DNA of 8,683 nt from an archaeon (GCA_030745815.1 JASLNX010000120.1:1-8683), one strand, 5' to 3'; shown: positions 1 to 6,813, counted from the stretch's first letter. Notes: generated by a model from the sequence alone, not told the origin. Numbers and translations: made by a program.

Positions 1-855
1 GGATTAAAGGAATTAAAAAAAATGGACCTAGTTATAGTTGACAGCGCAGGACGAGACGCACTAAACAAAGAACTCTCAGACGAAATAAAAGCGGTTGACA
101 AAGTATTAAAGCCAAAAGAAAAATGGCTGGTTATTGGAGCAGATGTAGGGCAACTTGCAAAAAAGCAGGCAACAGCATTTCACAAAGCAGTTGGAGTAAA
201 CGGTGTTTTAATAACCAGAATGGACGGCTCTGCAAAAGGAGGCGGAGCACTAAGCGCATGCGCTCTTGCAAAGGCTCCTGTTTATTTTATTGGGGTTGGA
301 GAAAAAATTGACGATTTAGAATCATTTGATGCGGACAGGTATCTTTCAAGAGTAATGGGTTACGGAGACTTAGAGGCGCTACTTGAAAAGGCAAAAGAAA
401 TTCAAGTAGACGAAGAACTTTCTCCAGAAGAGCTTTTGAAAGGCGAATTCAACCTTGAAACTTTCTACAAGCAATTGGCTGCAACAAGAAAAATGGGGCC
501 AATGACAAAGGTTGCGGAAATGCTTGGAATGAAAATGCAGCTTCCAAAAGAAATGCTTGACATGACGGAAGGAAAGCTTGATGGCTTTAAGGTAATAATG
601 GACAGCATGACAAAGGAAGAAAAATTAAATCCTGACAAACTAAACAAGTCAAGAATTTTAAGAATTGCCAAGGGCGCTGGGAAAAAAGAAGCAGATGTTC
701 GCGAACTAATAAAGCAATTCAAACAAATGGGGAAAGTTTTTAAGAAATTTAGAAACATTGATGAAAAAGCACTGCAGAAAAAAGGTGGACTTGACATGAA
801 CAAACTTGCCTCAATGTTTGGAAGAAAAAAGAAAATGAAAAAACACTTTAGGTAA
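1..855 (+). CDS. srp54: Signal recognition particle GTPase SRP54 (5' end outside window)
   Basis: This is the protein subunit of the signal recognition particle. It binds SRP RNA and signal sequences of nascent chains and docks with FtsY at the membrane through its GTPase. The frame is open from base 1, so the 284 visible residues are the C-terminal part of a protein usually about 430-450 long. Using visible numbering, the G3 motif reads DSAGR (14-18) and G4 reads TRMD followed by GSAKGGGALS (72 onward). The GVGEKIDDLESFD closing stretch of the G domain follows. The M domain begins near KGEFNLETFYKQL and contains the SRP-RNA-binding helix-turn-helix around RIAKGAG (221-227), then KQFKQMGK and a very basic C-terminus. 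DSAGR and TRMD differ conservatively from the usual DTAGR and TKxD. It heads a tightly packed plus-strand operon. The identity is secure; FtsY is excluded because the M domain is present. Confidence 0.97.
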   Translation, partial: GLKELKKMDLVIVDSAGRDALNKELSDEIKAVDKVLKPKEKWLVIGADVGQLAKKQATAFHKAVGVNGVLITRMDGSAKGGGALSACALAKAPVYFIGVGEKIDDLESFDADRYLSRVMGYGDLEALLEKAKEIQVDEELSPEELLKGEFNLETFYKQLAATRKMGPMTKVAEMLGMKMQLPKEMLDMTEGKLDGFKVIMDSMTKEEKLNPDKLNKSRILRIAKGAGKKEADVRELIKQFKQMGKVFKKFRNIDEKALQKKGGLDMNKLASMFGRKKKMKKHFR

Positions 856-859
856 TTAA

Positions 860-1156
860 ATGGCGGCAGAAGCAACAGAAAACGTTCTATTTGTTGGAGC
901 AGGATTTCTAATAATTGCCTGCGTCTTTTTCCTTCTGTTTGGCATGGTTTTTGCAGTAGAAGTGCCAACAGTGGACGAGTACTATGCCCCGTTAACTATT
1001 ATTTCAGGTGGAGAAGTTGTACAGCAACCGGTTAATGAAACAGAACCGCCCCAAATAAGTGATTACAGCTGGCTCTGGATTGCACTGCTTGCTTTAAGCG
1101 TAATTGTAATGGGAATCGGAGCAAAGGTTGTTTACACAAGTTCGGTGGAGAAATAA
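860..1156 (+). CDS. Small membrane protein with two predicted transmembrane helices, function unknown
   Basis: I do not recognise this 98-residue protein. It has a hydrophobic helix at about residues 8-33, an acidic and Pro-containing linker at about 34-68 (with VDEYYAPL and an Asn-Glu-Thr sequon-like site), and a second helix at about 70-91 followed by a short tail. Both termini are probably on the same side; the basic-residue signal is too weak to orient it with confidence. It starts 4 bases after the SRP54 stop, with AGGT at 850-853 as a weak Shine-Dalgarno motif, and ends 1 base before the NTPase start, so it is embedded in the operon and is probably translated. Its position directly after SRP54 makes a membrane or secretion role conceivable, but that is inference only. 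It does not look like SecE, SecG or a pilin. Confidence 0.8.
   Translation: MAAEATENVLFVGAGFLIIACVFFLLFGMVFAVEVPTVDEYYAPLTIISGGEVVQQPVNETEPPQISDYSWLWIALLALSVIVMGIGAKVVYTSSVEK
1144..1150 (+). promoter_or_regulatory. Shine-Dalgarno motif deciding the NTPase start
   Basis: GGTGGAG lies 7 bases before the ATG at 1158. An in-frame ATG at 1128 exists, but it would overlap the membrane-protein gene by 29 bases. It would also add ten residues before the MLILVGSKSP start, which aligns with the family's normal N-terminus. This motif therefore supports 1158. Confidence 0.6.
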
Positions 1157-1157
1157 A

Positions 1158-1685
1158 ATGCTTATTTTGGTTGGAAGTAAAAGCCCTGCAAAAGTAAAAG
1201 CTGTTGAAGGTGCTTTTGGAAAATACTTCAAGGAATTTGAAGTAAAGGCCGTTGATGTTAAAAGCGGGGTAAGCGACCAGCCAACATCTCTTGAGGAAAC
1301 AATTAAGGGAGCAGTAAACAGGGCAAAGGCTGCTTGGGAAAAAGAATGCGATTACTCGGTTGGAATGGAAGCAGGATTATTCAAAGTTGCCGGGACAAAA
1401 ACAGGATACCTTGATACTGCGGCAAACGCAATATTTGACGGAAAAGAAATTCATCTGGGTTTAACCCCCTCATTTGAATACCCGAAAAAGGTTGTTGACA
1501 AAGTTTTTGAAGGAAAAGAAGTAAGCGATATATTTCAAGAAGAATGGAACGAAGACACGAGAGACGCTCTTGGGGCCATTGGAAGATTGACCAATGGGAT
1601 TGTTCCAAGAAGTAAACTTCAGGAAATGGGGCTGTTAATGGCTCTTGCCCCAATAGTAAACAAAAAGCACTACGGTGAAACGTAA
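1158..1685 (+). CDS. DUF84/YjjX-family inosine/xanthosine triphosphatase
   Basis: This enzyme is expected to hydrolyse non-canonical purine nucleotides (ITP, XTP) to keep them out of RNA and DNA, acting in the cytoplasm with a divalent metal. The 175-residue length is typical of the family. The N-terminal nucleotide-binding strand-loop reads VGSKSPAKVKAV (from residue 5), followed by GVSDQP (37-42), the core SVGMEAGL (67-74) and the conserved C-terminal GAIGRLTNGIVPR (139-151), then an ALAPIVN ending. These are the hallmarks of DUF84 rather than of the related HAM1/RdgB family. The start at 1158 is chosen from family alignment and the GGTGGAG motif. It lies 1 base after the membrane-protein gene and abuts the peptidase gene, so it is mid-operon. 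The substrate preference is inferred from the family. Confidence 0.92.
   Translation: MLILVGSKSPAKVKAVEGAFGKYFKEFEVKAVDVKSGVSDQPTSLEETIKGAVNRAKAAWEKECDYSVGMEAGLFKVAGTKTGYLDTAANAIFDGKEIHLGLTPSFEYPKKVVDKVFEGKEVSDIFQEEWNEDTRDALGAIGRLTNGIVPRSKLQEMGLLMALAPIVNKKHYGET
1674..1678 (+). promoter_or_regulatory. Shine-Dalgarno motif of the A24 peptidase gene
   Basis: GGTGA lies 7 bases before the ATG at 1686 and inside the last codons of the NTPase gene. It matches the usual archaeal 16S anti-Shine-Dalgarno complement, so the abutting gene can be initiated independently within the polycistronic mRNA. Confidence 0.55.
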
Positions 1686-2498
1686 ATGGTTATTTTGTTA
1701 ATTAGACAGGCTGCGATTTTAATTGGCGCAGCATTAGCTGCATACACTGACGCAAGAACCGGGCTTATTCTTGACAAGATTACCTACCCGATGATTGCTC
1801 TTGGAATTTTGCTAAATTTACTTGAATTTGAACTAGCACTGTTTGCTGTTCCAATCGCAGTTTTTGCAATAGGGTTTGCTTTGTACTGGTTTGGAAAACT
1901 TGGAGGCGGAGACGTAAAATTGTTTACGGGGATTGCAATGCTCTTGCCGTTTTTTGGCGGCAACGTCTTTGTTGTACATGTACTGCTTGTGGCGGTTCTT
2001 TCCTCAATAGTATTTTACTCCGTATACTATACATCAAAATATTGGAGAAAAGGAATTGACTTAAATGAAAACAAGGACGGGATTTTGAAGGCCGGGGTTC
2101 TTGGTATAGTAATGGCCGTATACTTTTACTACGTTTTTGAAGCACAGCTTTTGCCGGTTGAAACAATTGCCGTGTTTGTTGTTGCGTCGGGCTTTGCACT
2201 TTTGTTTTTAGCTCTTGAAAAAGGAATTAAGAAAAACTTTTTCCTAAGAGATATTGAACTAGGAAAACTTGAAGAAGACGAAGTAATTGCAGAAGAATTT
2301 TTGGACCCTGAACTAAAGAAAAAGCTTTCAATGAAAGGCAAGGGAATTATTGGAAAGAAAGAAATTCAAAAGCTAAAAGAATTGGGCGTTAGTGTGGTTC
2401 CGGTTTACCAAAACATGCCGCCGTTCGGGCCATTTATTTTATTGGGAGTAGCGATCGTTCTACTCAAACCAGAGCTACTTGGGTTTCTAATTATTTAG
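1686..2498 (+). CDS. A24-family prepilin/preflagellin (archaellin) peptidase
   Basis: This is an integral-membrane aspartyl protease that removes class III signal peptides from type IV pilin-like proteins, including archaellins and adhesion pilins. The two catalytic aspartates of the GxGD type are visible: D22 in YTDART after the first helix, and D76 in GGGD. The 270 residues hold about six hydrophobic helices. A charged cytoplasmic stretch at about 180-245, rich in Lys and Glu, separates the fifth from a last helix that begins MPPFGPFILLG (244 on), an arrangement seen in archaeal members. There is no N-terminal Cys-rich methylation domain as in bacterial PilD. The start codon directly abuts the NTPase stop, and GGTGA precedes it. 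Its 3' end overlaps the opposing methyltransferase by 8 bases. Whether it serves archaella (FlaK/ArlK) or pili (EppA/PibD-like) cannot be decided, as no substrate gene is in the window. Confidence 0.93.
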   Translation: MVILLIRQAAILIGAALAAYTDARTGLILDKITYPMIALGILLNLLEFELALFAVPIAVFAIGFALYWFGKLGGGDVKLFTGIAMLLPFFGGNVFVVHVLLVAVLSSIVFYSVYYTSKYWRKGIDLNENKDGILKAGVLGIVMAVYFYYVFEAQLLPVETIAVFVVASGFALLFLALEKGIKKNFFLRDIELGKLEEDEVIAEEFLDPELKKKLSMKGKGIIGKKEIQKLKELGVSVVPVYQNMPPFGPFILLGVAIVLLKPELLGFLII

Positions 2499-3309
2499 TC
2501 CTGGTGAAAACAACAGGGTGGTTAAACGTTCTCTTGTCCCATTTGAACATATCCAAGTTGAAGCGTGACCCAAGCATTTTGTTAAGGCCTGCCTTGTCAG
2601 GTTCAACGCGCATGCCCTTGTGTCCAATAAAAGAATAACTTGTTCCGCCAGGGGCAAGCAAATTTTTTATTTTTCTGAAACTGTCATAAACCGTTGTTCC
2701 GGTCTTTTCTCCGATTGAATAGAATCCTGTTGCAATATCAAACTTCCCAAGCTTTTGTGGTGCAACCGTTTCAATAACTCCAACGTGCTGATTCTCTGCA
2801 GGCGTTACTGTCTTAAGCAATTTTAAATAATGGTTGTCTGGATTAAGTGTGTGGATTTCAATTAGAGAACGCTCCTCTGCCGTAAACTGTTTTAGAAAAT
2901 AATGCCAGTACTGACCGCCCGCGGAACCAATATCGAGAATACGAAGCTTTCCCTTTTTCTTTAGTGTTGCGCGGGCCTTGTCAACTATTCTTGTCCCAAG
3001 AACCCCGCTTTTGAACAAGCTTCTTGCACGCTGATATCCTCCAACAAACCTAAATGGGTTGTCAACTTTACGATCAACCCCTCCTGCCTTCTTCTTGAAA
3101 ACATATTTCTTACCGTCTGCAGAAAGGCGATCCCTCTGGCGAACCCCTCCCTTAAACTTGCCCCTGGTTTTAGTACCACGAATGGCGTCTGCAAGGGCCT
3201 TTCTTGCAGGAGTGTGCTGGCCACGAAGTGCTGCTGGGACCCTTCTTCTCTTTTGAGCGGCTATAATTTGTTGCGCAGGCGTTAAACTCCCGGACTTTTT
3301 CTTCGCCAT
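2491..3309 (-). CDS. Class I SAM-dependent methyltransferase with basic N-terminal extension
   Basis: The 272 residues split into two parts. Residues 1-120 are rich in Lys, Arg, Gly and Gln, with patches such as KRRR (20-23) and KFKGGVRQRDR (51-61), suggesting nucleic-acid or ribosome contact. Residues about 121-270 form a Rossmann-type methyltransferase: motif I LDIGSAGG (125-132), a second strand EIHTLNP (151-157), the motif IV region KFDIATGFYSIGE (189-201), and the post-motif helix with NLLAPGG (216-222). The acceptor-site residues do not match a family I can name: there is no FtsJ K-D-K-E tetrad in clear register and no NPPY or PC motif. An RNA or ribosomal substrate is a guess from the basic arm. 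Its ATG is 41 bases from the divergent glycosyltransferase gene. The 3' end overlaps the A24 peptidase gene tail to tail. Confidence 0.8.
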   Translation of the reverse strand: MAKKKSGSLTPAQQIIAAQKRRRVPAALRGQHTPARKALADAIRGTKTRGKFKGGVRQRDRLSADGKKYVFKKKAGGVDRKVDNPFRFVGGYQRARSLFKSGVLGTRIVDKARATLKKKGKLRILDIGSAGGQYWHYFLKQFTAEERSLIEIHTLNPDNHYLKLLKTVTPAENQHVGVIETVAPQKLGKFDIATGFYSIGEKTGTTVYDSFRKIKNLLAPGGTSYSFIGHKGMRVEPDKAGLNKMLGSRFNLDMFKWDKRTFNHPVVFTRTK

Positions 3310-3350
3310 ATCCTATTTAAGACATTAGGCTGTTTAATCTTTTTGGTTTT
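3310..3350. promoter_or_regulatory. Compact divergent promoter region (methyltransferase / glycosyltransferase)
   Basis: Only 41 bases separate the two divergent start codons. Reading minus, ATTAAA (3338-3333) is centred about 26 bases before the methyltransferase ATG, the spacing expected for a TATA box driving a leaderless transcript. Reading plus, TATTTAA (3314-3320) is centred about 34 bases before the glycosyltransferase ATG, which would leave a leader of only several bases. No good Shine-Dalgarno motif is seen for either gene, in keeping with leaderless or near-leaderless starts. Box assignment is by eye. Confidence 0.45.
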
Positions 3351-4499
3351 ATGGCAGAGATAGATATTTTTGTTGGCATTCCGTCTTATAACAATGAAAA
3401 AACAATTGGATTTGTTGTAGAACAAGTTGACAAGGGGCTAAACGAATACTTTCCTGGAATGAAAGCTTTAATTGTTGACTCTGACGGCGGAAGTTCTGAT
3501 GGAACAAAGCAGGCCTTTGAGGCAGTTGAAACAGAAGCTGAAAAGCAATTTGTGTTATACAAAAATCCCATTCCGGGAAAGGGAAGTGCTTTCAAGGAAA
3601 TTTGGGAAATGGGCCTTTTAAAAGGAGCAAAGTACTTTGTTGTAGTTGATAGTGATCTTAGAAGCATTCGCCCTGAGTGGATTAAGAAAATGGTTTCTCC
3701 GCTTGAAAAGGGAACAGACTACTGCACACCCTACTACAGCAGGCACAAGTACGACGGCACAATAACAAACCAAATATGCTTTCCTTCAACTTACGGCTTG
3801 TTCTGCCAAAACATTAGGCAGCCAATTGGCGGGGATTTTTCTTTTAGCGCAAGACTTGCTGATTTTTGGTTAAAGAAAGGAGACTGGGCAAGCAATGTTG
3901 CAAAGTTTGGGATAGACATTTTTATGACAAGTAACGCGGTTCTAAACGGGTTTGAAATAAAGCAGGTTTTCTTGGGGAGCAAGGTTCACGACGCAAAAGA
4001 CCCTGCTGGAAATCTTAAGCCAATGTTTGAGCAAGTGGTTGGAACACTCTTTGGAATTGTTACATCTGAACGAGAAAAATGGACAGGCTTAAACGAGGTA
4101 AAAGAAATTGAGGTCTTGGGAAAAAACGGATTTGTTGAACCGCAGGATTTAAGCGTTAGCGCTGACAAAATGCTTGAAAATTTTAGAAAAGGAAAAGAAG
4201 AACAAGCAGGGAACTGGAAAGACGTTTTGAGCGAAAAGGTTTTTGCAGAAGTTAGTTCAGCAGACAAAGAAACCATTGAGTCAGACCTCTGGAGTAAAAT
4301 TGTTTTTGACTGCGTTTCGTCCTTTAAAGGAAACGAAGACAAAGTAATTGACGCTTTAATTCCCCTTTGGCTTGGGCGAAACTATTCCTTTGTGCAAGAA
4401 ACAATCGACTTGGGAAACGAGGAAGCTGAAAAGAAGATAATTGAACAAGGAAAGCTGTTTTTTAAGAACAGAAACTATCTGGTTGAAAAAATTAAGTAA
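3351..4499 (+). CDS. GT-A glycosyltransferase resembling glucosylglycerate/mannosylglycerate synthases
   Basis: The protein is likely to transfer a sugar from a nucleotide-sugar to a small acceptor, glycerate in the best-known relatives, to make a compatible solute in the cytoplasm. The 382 residues lack membrane helices. The GT-A fold is visible from FVGIPSYNNEKTI (8-19) and IVDSDGGSSDGT (41-52). The metal-binding DxD is DSD (100-102) in VVVDSDLRSI, followed by PEWIKKM, then SRHKYDGTITNQI (130-142), RQPIGGDFSFS (156-166) and FGIDIFMTS (186-194). H213 in GSKVHDAKDP matches the position of the metal-ligand His of mannosylglycerate synthase. A helical C-terminal domain follows (about 240-382). 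This motif order is that of GT78/GT81-like enzymes, not a dolichol-phosphate mannosyltransferase. No sugar-phosphate phosphatase gene lies next to it, which fits a direct, one-step synthase, though it could be encoded elsewhere. The donor and acceptor are inferred. Confidence 0.82.
   Translation: MAEIDIFVGIPSYNNEKTIGFVVEQVDKGLNEYFPGMKALIVDSDGGSSDGTKQAFEAVETEAEKQFVLYKNPIPGKGSAFKEIWEMGLLKGAKYFVVVDSDLRSIRPEWIKKMVSPLEKGTDYCTPYYSRHKYDGTITNQICFPSTYGLFCQNIRQPIGGDFSFSARLADFWLKKGDWASNVAKFGIDIFMTSNAVLNGFEIKQVFLGSKVHDAKDPAGNLKPMFEQVVGTLFGIVTSEREKWTGLNEVKEIEVLGKNGFVEPQDLSVSADKMLENFRKGKEEQAGNWKDVLSEKVFAEVSSADKETIESDLWSKIVFDCVSSFKGNEDKVIDALIPLWLGRNYSFVQETIDLGNEEAEKKIIEQGKLFFKNRNYLVEKIK
4486..4491 (-). terminator. 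Oligo-T tract directly after the rtcA stop
   Basis: On the minus strand six T residues follow the RtcA stop codon immediately. Archaeal RNA polymerase stops at oligo-T tracts, so this may end the MFS-rtcA transcript although it lies inside the 3' coding end of the opposing glycosyltransferase gene. It is a weak signal by length alone. Confidence 0.3.
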
Positions 4500-5547
4500 A
4501 TCCGATTCCTTCAACAGAAATTTTCGCAGGCTTTTCTGCTATTCCCTTTACTTCAAATTTTACTCCAAGAAGCTTTTCACAAATAGCAATGTTTGTAAGG
4601 CAGTGCTTTGTTAGTTTGCCGCAGTGAATTGTGGACTTGCCATTTGCAAGGGCCATGAAAGGAATAAGTTGGTCGGCAGTATGGGAGTCGACTGCCTTTC
4701 CTGCTGAAATTTCTGAAATAAGTTTTTCTGCGGCCTCCTTTCCAACAACTGCAGCCTGCTTTCCGCGTCTCCCAGACGAAGAAGCACACAACTTGTTTCC
4801 CTTAGAGTCTGACGCAATAAGGGTTATGCCGCTTCCAATGGTGTTGGATTTTTCTTTGAACTCAATTGTTTTAAAAAAAACCGTGCCCGGGAATTTTTCA
4901 AGGATTAGTTTTTTTGCAGAAGACGCTTGAATAAGGGAAACGTCTTTTGGTAAGTTGCTGCTGTGAGAAAACATTGCCACTTCCTCAACTCCTAAAAAGT
5001 TGCCCAAGTTAATTGGCTTAAGAGGAAGTTTTACTTTTCCACTTGAAAAATTTACTGAGCCCTTTCCCTTTGGGAAGTAACCGCGCTTGCTTACCTTTGC
5101 TTCAAAGCGTGCGCCCATTTTTTTAAGAAGCGGGAAAAAAAGCTCTTGGTAAAATTCCATTGGCGGACTCCAGTCAACGTTTGTGCCACCAAAAATTCTG
5201 ATTTTAAGATTTGCCTTGAGGGCAACCGGCAAAAGTTGCTGCAAAAGAAGTGAAATACTTCCAGCGGTTCCAATGTTAACGTTTAATGCGGTTGAATTTA
5301 TTTCTTTTGGAGAAAATTCAACTTCCTCGCTCCCTCTGTCTGCTCCCTTAATTTCTGCAGTGCAAATGCTTGAAAGAACCTGCAACGCAGCCACATGCTG
5401 TGGTTTTAGACCAGGACGCTCTCGTCCAGCGCGAATTTTTGTAATTTTAATTGACTGGCCCTTTAATGCGGCAAGAGCAAATGAGGTTCGAAGAATTTGG
5501 CCTCCGCCTTCTCCTTGGGATCCGTCTATTTCAATTGATTCCATCAT
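4492..5547 (-). CDS. rtcA: RNA 3'-terminal phosphate cyclase
   Basis: This enzyme converts an RNA 3'-phosphate to a 2',3'-cyclic phosphate in an ATP-dependent reaction through an AMP-histidine intermediate, acting in RNA repair and processing. The 351 residues match the usual length of about 340. The N-terminal signature DGSQGEGGGQILRTS (8-22) is followed by RAGRERPGLKPQH (39-51). The family signature FGGTNVDWSPPMEFY lies at 119-133. The insert domain is at about 185-280, and the adenylated histidine is H289 in DSHTADQLIPF. The eukaryotic Rcl1 branch, which lacks this His, is excluded. The start ATG (5547-5545) shares one base with the TAA of the MFS gene (TAATG), so translation is probably coupled; a second ATG follows at once, giving MM. 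No RtcB or RtcR gene is in the window. The 3' end overlaps the glycosyltransferase gene by 8 bases. Confidence 0.96.
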   Translation of the reverse strand: MMESIEIDGSQGEGGGQILRTSFALAALKGQSIKITKIRAGRERPGLKPQHVAALQVLSSICTAEIKGADRGSEEVEFSPKEINSTALNVNIGTAGSISLLLQQLLPVALKANLKIRIFGGTNVDWSPPMEFYQELFFPLLKKMGARFEAKVSKRGYFPKGKGSVNFSSGKVKLPLKPINLGNFLGVEEVAMFSHSSNLPKDVSLIQASSAKKLILEKFPGTVFFKTIEFKEKSNTIGSGITLIASDSKGNKLCASSSGRRGKQAAVVGKEAAEKLISEISAGKAVDSHTADQLIPFMALANGKSTIHCGKLTKHCLTNIAICEKLLGVKFEVKGIAEKPAKISVEGIGFT

Positions 5548-6806
5548 TATATTTTTACAACGATTTTTCTTTTAATCGAGTAGGTTACAGCTGACATTAC
5601 CAAAAGCAGCGCTGCAAAGAGAAGGAATGGAAAGGACAGACCAAAAAAGTCTGAAAGAATTCCTAGAGAAAGAGCTGACACAAAGCCCCCGATTTTTAGA
5701 ACTGTTGTAAAAAGCCCAGTTATTTCCCCTTCATTAACGCGCGGAGTAATATCAGTAATTAAACCGTTTACCGCCGGACGAATTAATGCAAGAATTACTC
5801 CAAGGGCAAAGCAGGCCACATAAAAGGCACTAGATGTTACTGGAATAAAGGCAATTGCAGTAAGGGCGAATGCTGTTAACAAGAATCCAAGGGAAATTAC
5901 ATTAATTTTGCCCCAGGAGTCAGCTAGTTCTGCGAAAAAGAATGAGAGAAGGTATGGAATGTTAATTATTGAGAAAATAATTGCAATGTGCACCAGGTCA
6001 AGATTCAATGAGGCCATGTAAAGCGGAATAAGGAAAAGAATTATTGCCTCAATTGCCTTAATGAAAAAACCAAGCAGTATAACAAACGTCCCTGCAAACC
6101 CCATTTCTCTTAAATCCTGCAGTTCCTTTTTTACAACCCCGTCCTTTACAACCACTTCGTTAATTGCGGCCGGAAACGGCATGCCCTTATCCTTTATTCT
6201 AAAAAGTAAAATGGCTGAAATTATTGGAAAAGGAATTAGCACCAGAAACAGCCAATTAATTGACGTAGTACTTAACCCAAGAAAGAGAATAATTGGAATA
6301 CTAAACAAGGGAGCAATAACATATGCAAACCTGCACACGCTAATGTAAAGCCCAAACATAGCAGATGTCTCCTCCTTTGGAGAATTCTCCCTAATAAATC
6401 CTGCTGACATTATCCAAAACAATGCGCCAACACCATGCAAGAGCCTTGCAACAAAAACCGCTGCAAGAGAAAACGCCCCTGCAAAAACGCTTGCAAAGTA
6501 AAGCAGTCCAATTAAAGGATACGCCAGAATTGAAAAAGCAATAAACTTTATTCTGTTCACCTTATCAGCTAAGTCTCCAACTGGAATTGATAAGCCTGCG
6601 CCAATCAAAAAGAAAAGACCATACAAAAGTCCTGCAAGAGAATAGTTTCCCATTACTTGGTGAAAGAAGATTGCAAGAAAGGGATCAAGAATCCCCCAGG
6701 CAATACAGTAAACAAACAATCCAAAAATAAGGGACTTAACATTCTTTGGAACCGCGCCAAGATCACTATGAACTCTAGTGTACAAAAACATCATTCCGCG
6801 GTGCAA
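5547..6806 (-). CDS. Major facilitator superfamily transporter, 12 predicted helices
   Basis: This is a secondary transporter in the cytoplasmic membrane; its substrate is unknown. The 419 residues form two halves of about six hydrophobic helices joined by a charged loop at about 204-236. The helix 2-3 loop carries a degenerate motif A, GDLADKVNR (77-85). The second half repeats it as AELADSWGK (292-300). ARLLHGVGA (120-128) and RPAVNGLITDITP (343-355) resemble the arginine-containing helices of drug- or sugar-efflux-type MFS proteins. The first codon used here is TTG at 6806, chosen because GAGGT sits 7 bases upstream. ATG codons at 6794 and 6791 are the alternatives and would shorten the protein by four or five residues. 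It is cotranscribed with rtcA downstream. The functional link is unclear and may be only positional. Confidence 0.9.
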   Translation of the reverse strand: MHRGMMFLYTRVHSDLGAVPKNVKSLIFGLFVYCIAWGILDPFLAIFFHQVMGNYSLAGLLYGLFFLIGAGLSIPVGDLADKVNRIKFIAFSILAYPLIGLLYFASVFAGAFSLAAVFVARLLHGVGALFWIMSAGFIRENSPKEETSAMFGLYISVCRFAYVIAPLFSIPIILFLGLSTTSINWLFLVLIPFPIISAILLFRIKDKGMPFPAAINEVVVKDGVVKKELQDLREMGFAGTFVILLGFFIKAIEAIILFLIPLYMASLNLDLVHIAIIFSIINIPYLLSFFFAELADSWGKINVISLGFLLTAFALTAIAFIPVTSSAFYVACFALGVILALIRPAVNGLITDITPRVNEGEITGLFTTVLKIGGFVSALSLGILSDFFGLSFPFLLFAALLLVMSAVTYSIKRKIVVKI

Positions 6807-6813
6807 CCAAAAA

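Noticed and set aside
465..968. Minus-strand frame of 167 codons opposite SRP54
   Set aside because: It lies wholly antisense to SRP54 and the membrane-protein gene. The translation is a low-complexity mix of Phe, Leu and Ser typical of antisense to Lys/Glu-rich genes, and there is no ribosome site.
1128..1157. Upstream ATG extending the NTPase by ten residues
   Set aside because: It would overlap the preceding gene by 29 bases and has no family counterpart. The ATG at 1158 has a Shine-Dalgarno motif and the family's usual N-terminus.
3986..4342. Minus-strand frame of 118 codons opposite the glycosyltransferase
   Set aside because: Ser/Phe/Pro-rich antisense translation with no support; the plus-strand protein is continuous and conserved there.
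4631..5575. Two plus-strand frames opposite rtcA (4631-4930 and 5183-5575)
   Set aside because: rtcA is a full-length, motif-complete gene. The opposite frames show no domain, ribosome site or promoter.
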